The notes beneath the pieces were generated by a model. That model did not search any database. It worked only from the letters and a program-made list of their open reading frames with translations, and was not told the origin of the DNA. 21,897 nucleotides of DNA. Origin: MGBC114844 sp910585855. GTDB taxonomy: Bacteria; Bacillota; Clostridia; Lachnospirales; Lachnospiraceae. The position numbers and the translations under genes were made by a program. How positions within the stretch are numbered: the stretch's first letter is position 1; every line of letters begins with the position of its first letter. Below are positions 15,277-21,897 of the stretch, in pieces. The stretch is taken from positions 1-21,897 of the forward strand of contig CBFFYP010000076.1 of assembly GCA_965646165.1 (NCBI GenBank), in the 5' to 3' direction.

Positions 15277-18015
15277 ATGGAAAATCTAATACAGGAACTT
15301 TCAAAATATTTAATCATCCTGCTGACAATGATATATACGTATTATTCTTTTGCTTATTATAGAAAGAAAAAAATAGCAGTTTTAAATATTTGTTTATTTT
15401 CTGTACATTTTCTTGGTTTTTTATCTTTATTTTTATCTACAGGAAATGAAAACCTGATTTTATTGTATGGGGCAGAACTCGTCTATTTGATTTTATTAGA
15501 AACGTTATTTTCTATGATTTATCCAGAGGGTTCGAAATTATTTACAAGTCTTGTTTGTATGCTGATGGTGATAGGGTTTCTTATGCTGGCAAGACTTTCT
15601 AGTGTAAAGGCAAGTAAACAGTTTTTTATTCTTTTTGTCGGAACGGTTTTTATGTTTGTAATTCCGTTTATTATGAAAAAATGGAAAGCATTAAGAAAAT
15701 TTGCATGGCTTTATGGTGTTGCCGGAGTGCTTTTGCTTTCTGTAGTTTTGATTTTAGCGGAAACCAGTTATGGTGCAAAACTTTCGATTGCACTGCTGGG
15801 TATTTCGTTTCAGCCTTCCGAGTTTGTAAAAATCAGCTATGTATTTTTTATTGCTGCTATGTTTGAAGTAAGAAGTGATATAAAACAGGTGATAAAAACA
15901 GGATTTTTGGCAGCGATGCATATTTTGATTTTAGTGGCTTCTACTGATTTGGGAAGTGCGTTGATCTTTTCGTTGGTGTTTGTATTTATGGTTTATGCAG
16001 CTACAAAAAAACCAATTTATCTGTTTGGAGGATTGTTTGCAGGAGCAGGGGCTTCTTATATTGCCTATCAGATGTTTTCTCATATCCAGACTCGGGTAAC
16101 GGCATGGTTAGATCCTTGGTCAGTGATTGAGAGCAAGGGATATCAGATTGCGCAGTCACTTTTTGCCATCGGAACAGGAGGATGGCTGGGAGTGGGATTA
16201 AATCAGGGATCTCCTTCACAGATTCCGGTAGTAGAAGAGGATTTTATTTTTTCGGCGATTTCTGAGGAATTGGGAGGTTTAACTGCGATCTGTGTGATTT
16301 TAATCTGTTTAGGATGTCTGCTTTTAATTCTAAATATTGCACTTCAAATGCACAGCAATTTTTACCGCTATATGGCACTTGGGCTTGCCTGTGAGTATGG
16401 AATACAGGTATTTTTAACGATTGGAGGAGCAATGAAGCTGATTCCTTCTACCGGAGTAACCATTCCGTTTGTCAGTTATGGAGGAAGTTCGATGTTAAGT
16501 TCCTTGGTGATGTATGGAATTATACAGGGGCTTTATATTTCGGAAGCAGATACTCGTATGCAAAAAAAAGAGGAGAGCAGTATAGAAAATAAGGCGGCAG
16601 GAAATCGGGAATTGTATTTGGTAATGTATCTGTTTACAGGACTGTTTGTTTTAATGCCATGTTATCTTGGGTATTTTCTTTTTACAGAAAGCAGGGAAAT
16701 TATTAACAATCCTTATAATTTAAGACAGGAAAATTTTGCAAAAAAGGTGATTCGTGGTACAATCTATACGGCAGATAATCGAGTAATAGCAGAAACACAG
16801 AAAAAAGAGGACGGAACGGAAATAAGAGTATATCCGTTTGGAAATTTGTTTTCCCATGTGGCAGGGTATTCTCAGAGTGGTAAAGACGGGTTAGAAAAAG
16901 TTTATAATTTTCAGCTTTTGACCTCGGATCTTCCTGTCTATGAAAAGATTGCCAATAAGCTGAAAGAAGAAAAGGATGAAGGAAATCGGTTGATAACAAC
17001 TTTAAATTATACACTTCAGACAGCGGCTTTTGAGGCGTTGGAAGGAGAAACGGGAGCAGTTGTGGTGATAGAACCGGCTACTGGGAAAATTCTTGCTATG
17101 GTTTCAAAACCAGATTATGATCCCAATCAAATCGAGGAAATCTGGGAATCTCTTTCAAACGAAGAAGAAAAACATCAGAGTTATCTGTTAAATCGTGCGA
17201 CACAGGGACGCTATCCGCCCGGATCTACTTTTAAGATTTTAACAGCATTAGAGTATCTAAGGGAGTATCCCGAAGAAATTTCTAAATTTTCTTATGACTG
17301 CAAGGGCTTTTACTGGTATCAAAAAGATCAGAAAGGTGCAATCCAATGTTATCATCAAAATGCTCACGGAATACTTTCTTTTGAAATGGCATTTGCGAAG
17401 TCTTGCAATGGAGCGTTTGCTGATATTGGTTCAGAACTTTCGCCAGAACGTTTTACTGCTCTTTGTGAAGATTTTTTATTTAATCAGGATTTGCCGTTTC
17501 CTTTGTCTTATGTATCGAGTCGGTTTCATATGACAGAGGAGTCATCGTCATGGGAAATTTTACAGACGGTAATCGGGCAGGGTACAGTGGAGATGACACC
17601 GCTTCATTTGGCTATGGTGGTATCTGCTGTTGCAAATGACGGAGTGATGAGGAAACCTTATCTGGCAGATGCCATTACGGATGCACATGGAAATTTGGTG
17701 AAAAAATATCAGCCGCAGGATTATAGTGTGCCAATGACCAAAGAAGAGGCACAGCAGATAACAGAATGGATGACATTGTGTGTAACAGAGGGAACAGGGT
17801 ATCGTGCTGCTTTAGATAATTATCAGGTAGCAGGAAAAACAGGTACGGCAGAATGGAATCCAGAAAAGGAGGCACATTCTTGGTTTGTCGGATTTGTGCC
17901 GGCAGAAGCACCGGAGATTGTGGTAAGTGTAATTGTAGAGGAAGGAGGAGCTGGAGGAAATAAGGCGGCTTTGATTGCAGAGAAGGTATTTGAGGCGTGG
18001 GAGTTTTTGAAATAG
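15277..18015 (+). CDS. SEDS glycosyltransferase - class B penicillin-binding protein fusion
   Basis: One continuous frame of 912 residues joins two peptidoglycan enzymes. Residues about 1-430 form a FtsW/RodA/SpoVE-type polytopic membrane domain of about ten segments. It contains ISFQPSEFVKI, GTGGWLGVGLNQGSPSQIP, then EEDFIFSAISEELGG with Asp322 at the position of the catalytically required Asp, and STGVTIPFVSYGGSSML. A further membrane segment (about 446-470) leads to a class B PBP transpeptidase: Ser650-x2-Lys653 (GSTFK), Ser709-Cys-Asn711, and Lys854-Thr-Gly (GKTGTAEW). The short non-catalytic module resembles actinobacterial PbpA rather than FtsI. Polymerase and cross-linker are thus one polypeptide, replacing the usual separate pair. 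AGGGAGG at 15261-15267 supports ATG 15277. With zapA and U32 upstream, a role in septal or sporulation wall synthesis is plausible but not shown. Confidence 0.94.
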   Translation: MENLIQELSKYLIILLTMIYTYYSFAYYRKKKIAVLNICLFSVHFLGFLSLFLSTGNENLILLYGAELVYLILLETLFSMIYPEGSKLFTSLVCMLMVIGFLMLARLSSVKASKQFFILFVGTVFMFVIPFIMKKWKALRKFAWLYGVAGVLLLSVVLILAETSYGAKLSIALLGISFQPSEFVKISYVFFIAAMFEVRSDIKQVIKTGFLAAMHILILVASTDLGSALIFSLVFVFMVYAATKKPIYLFGGLFAGAGASYIAYQMFSHIQTRVTAWLDPWSVIESKGYQIAQSLFAIGTGGWLGVGLNQGSPSQIPVVEEDFIFSAISEELGGLTAICVILICLGCLLLILNIALQMHSNFYRYMALGLACEYGIQVFLTIGGAMKLIPSTGVTIPFVSYGGSSMLSSLVMYGIIQGLYISEADTRMQKKEESSIENKAAGNRELYLVMYLFTGLFVLMPCYLGYFLFTESREIINNPYNLRQENFAKKVIRGTIYTADNRVIAETQKKEDGTEIRVYPFGNLFSHVAGYSQSGKDGLEKVYNFQLLTSDLPVYEKIANKLKEEKDEGNRLITTLNYTLQTAAFEALEGETGAVVVIEPATGKILAMVSKPDYDPNQIEEIWESLSNEEEKHQSYLLNRATQGRYPPGSTFKILTALEYLREYPEEISKFSYDCKGFYWYQKDQKGAIQCYHQNAHGILSFEMAFAKSCNGAFADIGSELSPERFTALCEDFLFNQDLPFPLSYVSSRFHMTEESSSWEILQTVIGQGTVEMTPLHLAMVVSAVANDGVMRKPYLADAITDAHGNLVKKYQPQDYSVPMTKEEAQQITEWMTLCVTEGTGYRAALDNYQVAGKTGTAEWNPEKEAHSWFVGFVPAEAPEIVVSVIVEEGGAGGNKAALIAEKVFEAWEFLK

Positions 18016-18521
18016 AAATAGGAGGACGCTAGATTCGAAAACGGTGAACCGCCTGCTGTTCCGATTTCCAAAAAGTAAGAAGTTCTAGACTTCTGCCGTT
18101 CTATTTTTCTGACCGGACAGACCGGAGCGCAATTCGCCCGCATGGCAGCCAGAACGAAATTGGCGTTTCAGATGATTCTATCTGCCATAAAACAATCGCT
18201 TCCTTAAACATATGCGGGCTAAACACGCTCCTTTTTTTTCACACACTGCATGAAAGCAGTATGTGAAAAAAATCTTAGGTTTTTGAGCAGAAGTCAAGAA
18301 CTTCTAACTTTTCTCCAAAGTCACTGCAGGCGGTTCACCGTTTTCGAATCTGGCTGTTTTCTGACCCCGGAACGAAAAAAATCTTATCTTTCTGCCTTGA
18401 GCTAATCAACAGCCAGAGGAAAGGAGCCCCCCGCTTCTGGCGTCCGGTGAAAGCAAATTATCTTTGGTGTCCGGTGAAAGAAATCTCTTTTTCCGCATCT
18501 TTTCTTCAAAAGTCTAATTAA
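18005..18521. repeat. Composite palindromic repeat, copy 5 (A unit +, collapsed B -)
   Basis: The left terminus GTTTTTGAAATAG overlaps the stop codon of the SEDS-PBP gene. The A unit opens with GGACGC at 18024; its arms at 18029-18056 and 18326-18353 pair over 27 of 28 nt. The core shows the long-range stem GGAGCG (18124-18129) with CGCTCC (18226-18231) and GCCCGCAT (18136-18143) with ATGCGGGC (18212-18219), plus TGGCAG (18143-18148) with CTGCCA (18182-18187) and the T-tract hairpin 18232-18272. The B unit is reduced to a hairpin around 18408-18454, and its CACCGGAC end is duplicated at 18466-18480. The right end TTCAAAAGTCTAATTAA (18505-18521) matches copies 2 and 3. No gene is seen inside. 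Confidence 0.88.
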
Positions 18522-18534
18522 ATTTTGTATTTAC

Positions 18535-18588
18535 TTGCATAATTCTGACAACTGAGGTATACTTATCCTAGTTTTGGTGCACACCAAA
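18535..18588 (+). promoter_or_regulatory. Nudix gene promoter and palindromic site
   Basis: TTGCAT (18535-18540), 17 bp, TATACT (18558-18563) form a good promoter that starts just outside the repeat terminus. At the expected transcript start lies TTTGGTG-ca-CACCAAA (18573-18588), an inverted repeat with 7-bp arms. It could be an operator or a 5' leader hairpin. Confidence 0.65.
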
Positions 18589-18605
18589 GGACAGGAGGAA
18601 TTGCA

Positions 18606-19058
18606 ATGATAGAAGCAACGAGCTGTGGCGGTGTGGTTATTTTTCGAGGTAAGATTTTACTCTTATATAAAAATTATAAGAATAAATATGAGGGATGGGT
18701 ATTACCGAAAGGGACTGTAGAGGCTGGAGAGGAGTATAAGGAAACGGCATTGCGTGAAGTATTGGAGGAATCAGGTGTTAAGGGAAATATTATTAAATAT
18801 GTAGGAAAAAGCCAATATACGTTTGCAACTCCTGCTGATATGGTGGAAAAGGATGTTCATTGGTATTTGATGATGTCAGACAGCTATTACAGCAAACCAC
18901 AGCGGGAAGAGTTTTTCATGGATTCTGGTTATTATAAGTTTCATGAAGCTTACCACTTATTAAAGTTTTCGAATGAAAAGCAGATTTTGGAAAAGGCATA
19001 TAATGAATATTTGGATTTAAAGAGGAATAATCTTTGGGGAAGTAAGAAATACTTTTAG
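18606..19058 (+). CDS. Nudix hydrolase
   Basis: The 150-residue protein carries a perfect Nudix box GX5EX7REUXEEXGU: Gly36, Glu42, Arg50, Glu51, Glu54, Glu55, Gly57, Val58 (in GTVEAGEEYKETALREVLEE and so on). This box binds Mg2+ for hydrolysis of nucleoside diphosphate-linked compounds. The preceding GWVLPKG and the short N-terminus EATSCGGVVIF resemble MutT/Ap4A-hydrolase types, but the substrate cannot be fixed from sequence. The protein is cytoplasmic. The RBS AGGAGG (18593-18598) is seven bases before the ATG. It has its own promoter between a repeat and the gene; the carboxypeptidase gene follows after 103 bp that include a hairpin. Confidence 0.93.
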   Translation: MIEATSCGGVVIFRGKILLLYKNYKNKYEGWVLPKGTVEAGEEYKETALREVLEESGVKGNIIKYVGKSQYTFATPADMVEKDVHWYLMMSDSYYSKPQREEFFMDSGYYKFHEAYHLLKFSNEKQILEKAYNEYLDLKRNNLWGSKKYF

Positions 19059-19096
19059 CAGTATATTATATCAGCAGGGATTATTTTGTGCAGGAC

Positions 19097-19132
19097 ACCG
19101 GAAGGCAGTATATGGAAAGGCTGTTTTCCGGT
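19097..19132 (+). terminator. Hairpin between Nudix and carboxypeptidase genes
   Basis: ACCGGAAGGCAG (19097-19108) pairs with CTGTTTTCCGGT (19121-19132) over 12 bp including two G-T wobbles, with a 12-nt loop. No T run follows, so it may be a processing or weak termination signal. It also carries GGACACC at its 5' side and GGCTGTTTTCCGG at its 3' side, faintly like the repeat family ends. Confidence 0.45.
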
Positions 19133-19161
19133 AATTTGCTGAATGGAGAAGGGAGTTTGTT

Positions 19162-20658
19162 ATGAGTCAGATTTTTGAACGGTTAGTACCTTATTTGGAA
19201 AAGCATATGGCACTGCAGACGGCGCTTGCTTTGTTAGACTGGGATGATGCGACGCTTGCGCCAAAAGAGGCAGGAGAGTATACAGCAAAGGTGATTGGTA
19301 TTTTGTCGCAGGAGGATTTTGTCTGTCTGATGAATCCACAGGTGAAAAAGATTTTAGAAGAGTTAGAAACGGATAAAACAATGGATTCGACAGAGCAGGC
19401 AATTTTTCGAAAGGTTCGAAAGCAGTTTCGAAAGAATGAAGCCATTCCGAAGGAGGAGAAACGGGCTTATGCGGAGTTAAAGGCTCGATCACAGAAGGCA
19501 TGGGAGGAAGCGAAAAAAGAGCAGGATTTTTCGATTTTTGCTCCTTATTTGGAGAAGATGATTGCATATGGCAAGAAATTTGCTGCATATGGGGCATCTG
19601 ACGGGCAAGAGGGATATGATGTGCTTTTGGATGATTATGAAGAGGCTTTTCCTGTTGAAGTGTTAGATTCTTTTTTTGAGAAATTAAAGAAGGAGATTAT
19701 TCCTTTGCTTCGAAAGATTCAGCAGCAGCCACCGATTGATGATTCATTTTTGTATTTGGAGTATGATGTGGAAAAGCAAAAAGAGTTTAATCGGTTTCTG
19801 GCAGAGTATGTCGGATTTGATTGGAATCGGGGAGTAATGGCAGAGAGTGCACATCCTTTTACTACTTCATGGCATAATCATGATGTGCGGATTACAACGC
19901 ATTATTACAAGAACCAGCTTGCCAGTGCAATTTTTTCTACGATTCATGAAAGCGGACATGCGATTTATGAACAGGGGATAGAGGACTGCTATACACAGAC
20001 GGTATTAGGAGAAGGGGCTTCCTGCGGGATTCATGAGTCACAGTCACGGTTTATGGAAAATATAATTGGGCGAAGCCGGGCTTTTTGGATACCGATTTAT
20101 AAAAAGCTGGTGGAAACTTTTCCAGAGCAGTTAGGAGAGGTTTCTTTGGATCAGTTTGTAGCAGCAATCAATCGAGTGAAAGCGGATGAGATTCGGACGG
20201 AAGCAGATGAGCTGACTTATTGTCTGCATATTATGGTGCGGTATGAGATAGAAAAGATGATGATAAACGAGGAAGTTTCGGCAGAAGAACTGCCTAAAAT
20301 TTGGAATGAAAAGTATCAGGAGTATCTTGGAGTGACGCCAGAAAATGATGCAGTTGGAATTTTGCAGGATGTACATTGGTCTATGGGGGATATTGGATAT
20401 TTTCCTTCTTATGCACTTGGGAATGCTTTTGCGGCTCAGATTTATGCACGGATGAAAAAAGAGATGGATGTGGAGGCAGAGCTTTCGGCTGGAAATATCG
20501 GGGCGATTCGAGATTTTCTGCATCGGACAGTGCATCGGTATGGGGCTTTGAAGGAGGCTCGGGAAATTTTGCTGGATGCTACCGGAGAAGAATTTAACCC
20601 AGATTATTTTATTGAATATTTAAAAGAAAAATATCAAAAAATCTATGGGATTTCCTAG
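19162..20658 (+). CDS. M32 family metallocarboxypeptidase (Taq/YpwA type)
   Basis: The 498-residue protein is a thermostable-carboxypeptidase-1-type enzyme that removes C-terminal residues from peptides in the cytoplasm using a divalent metal. The active site HESGH is at residues 262-266 (His262, Glu263, His266) within STIHESGHAIYEQG. Other family blocks follow: GASCGIHESQSRFMENIIGRS with the third metal ligand Glu, the region around DEIRTEADELTYCLHIMVRYEIE, and GILQDVHWSMGDIGYFPSYA LGN. Length is typical (about 500), and the fold should be all-helical. AAGGGAG (19149-19155) places the ATG at 19162. It is followed by a strong two-part inverted repeat that probably ends the transcript. Confidence 0.95.
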   Translation: MSQIFERLVPYLEKHMALQTALALLDWDDATLAPKEAGEYTAKVIGILSQEDFVCLMNPQVKKILEELETDKTMDSTEQAIFRKVRKQFRKNEAIPKEEKRAYAELKARSQKAWEEAKKEQDFSIFAPYLEKMIAYGKKFAAYGASDGQEGYDVLLDDYEEAFPVEVLDSFFEKLKKEIIPLLRKIQQQPPIDDSFLYLEYDVEKQKEFNRFLAEYVGFDWNRGVMAESAHPFTTSWHNHDVRITTHYYKNQLASAIFSTIHESGHAIYEQGIEDCYTQTVLGEGASCGIHESQSRFMENIIGRSRAFWIPIYKKLVETFPEQLGEVSLDQFVAAINRVKADEIRTEADELTYCLHIMVRYEIEKMMINEEVSAEELPKIWNEKYQEYLGVTPENDAVGILQDVHWSMGDIGYFPSYALGNAFAAQIYARMKKEMDVEAELSAGNIGAIRDFLHRTVHRYGALKEAREILLDATGEEFNPDYFIEYLKEKYQKIYGIS

Positions 20659-20714
20659 AAGGGGATACTGAACTCGGAAGGTGGGGTTATTCCGAGTTCA
20701 GTTGTGACTTCTAG
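20655..20714. repeat. Two-part perfect inverted repeat after the M32 gene
   Basis: An inner stem ACTGAACTCGGAA (20667-20679) and TTCCGAGTTCAGT (20690-20702) is a perfect 13-bp match around a 10-nt loop. An outer stem CTAGAAG (20655-20661) and CTTCTAG (20708-20714) is separated from the inner by five nt on each side. The outer arm overlaps the stop codon. It is symmetrical, so it would work on either strand. There is no T run, which argues against a plain intrinsic terminator. Confidence 0.75.
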
Positions 20715-20827
20715 CTGGATATTGTAGTTATGGTAGGGAAAATCTTGGTGTCCTCTTTAGAAGAATAAAAAGTAAGTACATAGTTATATTTTATGAGGTG
20801 TGGAATTTGGGAAGGAGGAGGGTTGAA

Positions 20828-21511
20828 ATGTCTGAAAATTATCAGCGGGTATTGGAGCGGATTTTGAGGGAGATTTCTATACAGGAAGAACATGGTGCTA
20901 GGAAACGTTTGCTTTTGCATAGCTGCTGTGCGCCTTGTTCTAGTTATGTGTTAGAGTATTTATCGGAGTATTTTGAGATTACGGTTTTTTATTTTAATCC
21001 GAATATTTCTCCTGAAGCGGAATATCACTATCGGGTGGAAGAGGAGAAGCGTTTGATTGCAGCGATGCCTTTTTCGAATCCGGTGCATTTTTTGGAGGGA
21101 GAGTATAGACCGGAACGTTTTTTGGATGCGGTAAAAGGGTATGAGGGGGAGAAGGAAGGGGGAGAGAGATGTTTTCGTTGTTATGAGCTTCGGCTTCGGG
21201 AGGCAGCGGTTTTGGCGAAAAAGGGGGGTTTTGATTATTTTACTACTACTTTGAGTATTAGTCCTTTGAAAAATGCGGAAAAACTGAATCAGATTGGAAA
21301 AGCGTTGGCACAGGAGTATGGCGTTTCTTATCTTTTTTCTGATTTTAAGAAGAAAAACGGGTATCAGCGTTCGATTGAACTTTCACGGGAGTATGGGCTG
21401 TATCGGCAGAATTATTGCGGATGTGTGTTTTCAAAGGTCGAATCTGGGATGAGGAAATTAAAAAAAGAAAATTTTTTTGAAAAAATAGTTGACAAGAAAC
21501 GATTCCTATGA
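20828..21511 (+). CDS. queH: Epoxyqueuosine reductase QueH
   Basis: QueH (DUF208) carries out the last step of queuosine synthesis, reducing epoxyqueuosine to queuosine in the wobble position of GUN-anticodon tRNAs. It replaces the unrelated QueG. The 227-residue protein shows the family's cysteines: Cys33-Cys34 with Cys37 in LLLHSCCAPCSSYVLEYL, Cys115-x2-Cys118 in RCFRCYELRL, and Cys197-x-Cys199 in NYCGCVFS, which together serve the Fe-S and metal site. FYFNPNISPEAEYHYR and TTTLSISPLKNAEKLNQIG are further family blocks. I chose ATG 20828 because AAGGAGG (20812-20818) is nine bases upstream; an in-frame GTG at 20798 precedes this RBS. The 3' end carries the promoter of the tRNA gene that follows. 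Confidence 0.95.
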   Translation: MSENYQRVLERILREISIQEEHGARKRLLLHSCCAPCSSYVLEYLSEYFEITVFYFNPNISPEAEYHYRVEEEKRLIAAMPFSNPVHFLEGEYRPERFLDAVKGYEGEKEGGERCFRCYELRLREAAVLAKKGGFDYFTTTLSISPLKNAEKLNQIGKALAQEYGVSYLFSDFKKKNGYQRSIELSREYGLYRQNYCGCVFSKVESGMRKLKKENFFEKIVDKKRFL

Positions 21512-21517
21512 TATGCT
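21489..21517 (+). promoter_or_regulatory. tRNA-Leu promoter inside the end of queH
   Basis: TTGACA (21489-21494), 17 bp, TATGCT (21512-21517), placed about 20 bp before the tRNA. The -35 box lies in the last codons of queH, and the -10 box starts one base after its stop codon. Confidence 0.75.
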
Positions 21518-21536
21518 AACAAAGCAATGAGCGATT

Positions 21537-21619
21537 GCCGCAGTGGCGGAATGGCAGACGCACTAGACTCAAAATCTAGCGGGGGCGACCTCGTGCCGGT
21601 TCAAGTCCGGCCTGCGGCA
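21537..21619 (+). tRNA. tRNA-Leu (anticodon CAA)
   Basis: The acceptor stem GCCGCAG (21537-21543) pairs with CTGCGGC (21612-21618), followed by discriminator A; CCA is not encoded. The anticodon stem CTAGA/TCTAG holds the loop CTCAAAA with anticodon CAA at 21570-21572, reading UUG. The long variable arm (GGGGGCGACCTCG region) makes this a class II tRNA, and the T arm reads GCCGGTTCAAGTCCGGC. Its own promoter lies upstream and a terminator about 110 bp downstream. Positions 21620-21725 show no gene. Confidence 0.97.
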
Positions 21620-21725
21620 TTCTTGGCAGGGGCGTTGTAAGCGAGTAGGGGGGAAGTTTTTCCTCCTATTTGTGTATTGGGCAGTTAGTTTTGCTGACAA
21701 TTTTCTTATGAGTGTTTGTGTATAG

Positions 21726-21768
21726 AAAAGACTTTATAGATCATCGATTTATAAAGTCTTTTTGTTTT
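21726..21768 (+). terminator. Intrinsic terminator after tRNA-Leu
   Basis: AAAAGACTTTATA (21726-21738) pairs with TATAAAGTCTTTT (21750-21762) around an 11-nt loop, followed by a T-rich stretch. With its A run on the left it would also work, less well, from the other strand. Confidence 0.85.
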
Positions 21769-21796
21769 TGGTGAAAATAAAAAACAGATTGGGTTT

Positions 21797-21897
21797 GGAT
21801 ATATTTCTTTTGGAGGGAGGACGCCAGATTCGAAAACGGTGGGCATCCTGCTGTTCTGGTTTCCAAAAAGCAAGAAGTTCTAAGACTTCTGCCTTTT
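21797..21897 (+). repeat. Composite palindromic repeat, copy 6 (5' part only)
   Basis: The terminus-like TTGGATATATTTCTTTTGGA (21797 onwards) is followed by GGACGCC (21819-21825) and the type A 5' arm: CAGATTCGAAAACGGTGGGC, then the paired block around AGAAGTTCTAAGACTTCT. The rest is outside the window. It lies 30-50 bp after the tRNA terminator. Confidence 0.85.

Noticed and set aside
19097..19132. Minimal member of the repeat family
   Set aside because: GGACACC and GGCTGTTTTCCGG resemble the end signatures, but the core is absent and the hairpin is short; chance is a fair explanation. Kept only as a hairpin.

Overview
The window looks like a chromosomal segment of an AT-rich, endospore-forming Gram-positive bacterium of the Clostridia, most likely Lachnospiraceae. 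Reasons: strong AGGAGG-type ribosome binding sites throughout, a SpoVAF/GerA-type spore germination protein, a QueH-type queuosine enzyme, a U32 protein next to ZapA, and a SEDS-penicillin-binding-protein fusion. This placement is inference; no rRNA is present. All intact genes are on the + strand.

Layout. 1-270: 3' part of a composite repeat. 337-1848: sensor histidine kinase, no response regulator in view. 1850-2840: a composite repeat of about 1 kb. 3004-3720: lipoprotein. 3871-5289: SpoVAF-like protein. 5291-6022: two palindromic repeats of different types. 6118-6996: a small helical protein and a putative ADP-ribosyltransferase-fold protein. 7115-8266: ferredoxin-like aldo/keto reductase. 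8300-8850: decayed repeats, one abutting the N-terminal stub of an ABC transporter ATPase gene. 8866-9801: a HigBA-type toxin-antitoxin locus, bracketed by a 37-bp direct repeat, in which the toxin is broken and the antitoxin intact. 9906-11532: ruvA-ruvB. 11560-12372: a composite repeat with both hairpin units full length. 12468-18015: an operon of zapA, a U32 protein and a 912-residue SEDS-PBP fusion. 18005-18521: composite repeat. 18606-20658: Nudix hydrolase and M32 carboxypeptidase. 20828-21511: queH. 21537-21619: tRNA-Leu(CAA) with its own promoter and terminator. 21797-end: start of another composite repeat.

The most unusual content is the repeat family. At least nine loci carry large imperfect palindromes that share a 5' GGACGC and a 3' GCTGTT signature although their stems differ (types A, B and C). 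A and B units share a core, face each other 3'-to-3' around a conserved spacer, and the composite is bounded by an inverted repeat close to TTGATTAGGCTTTTGGA. Several stems differ between copies, yet both arms have changed together, so each copy still pairs. That is what a selected folded RNA or single-stranded DNA, or an arm-correcting replication process, would leave. No transposase or reverse transcriptase is present, so the copies would have to be moved in trans. I know no name for this family and cannot search for one here.

The genes are mainly housekeeping (recombination, division and wall synthesis, RNA modification, proteolysis, germination). Accessory material is concentrated at 5290-9800.
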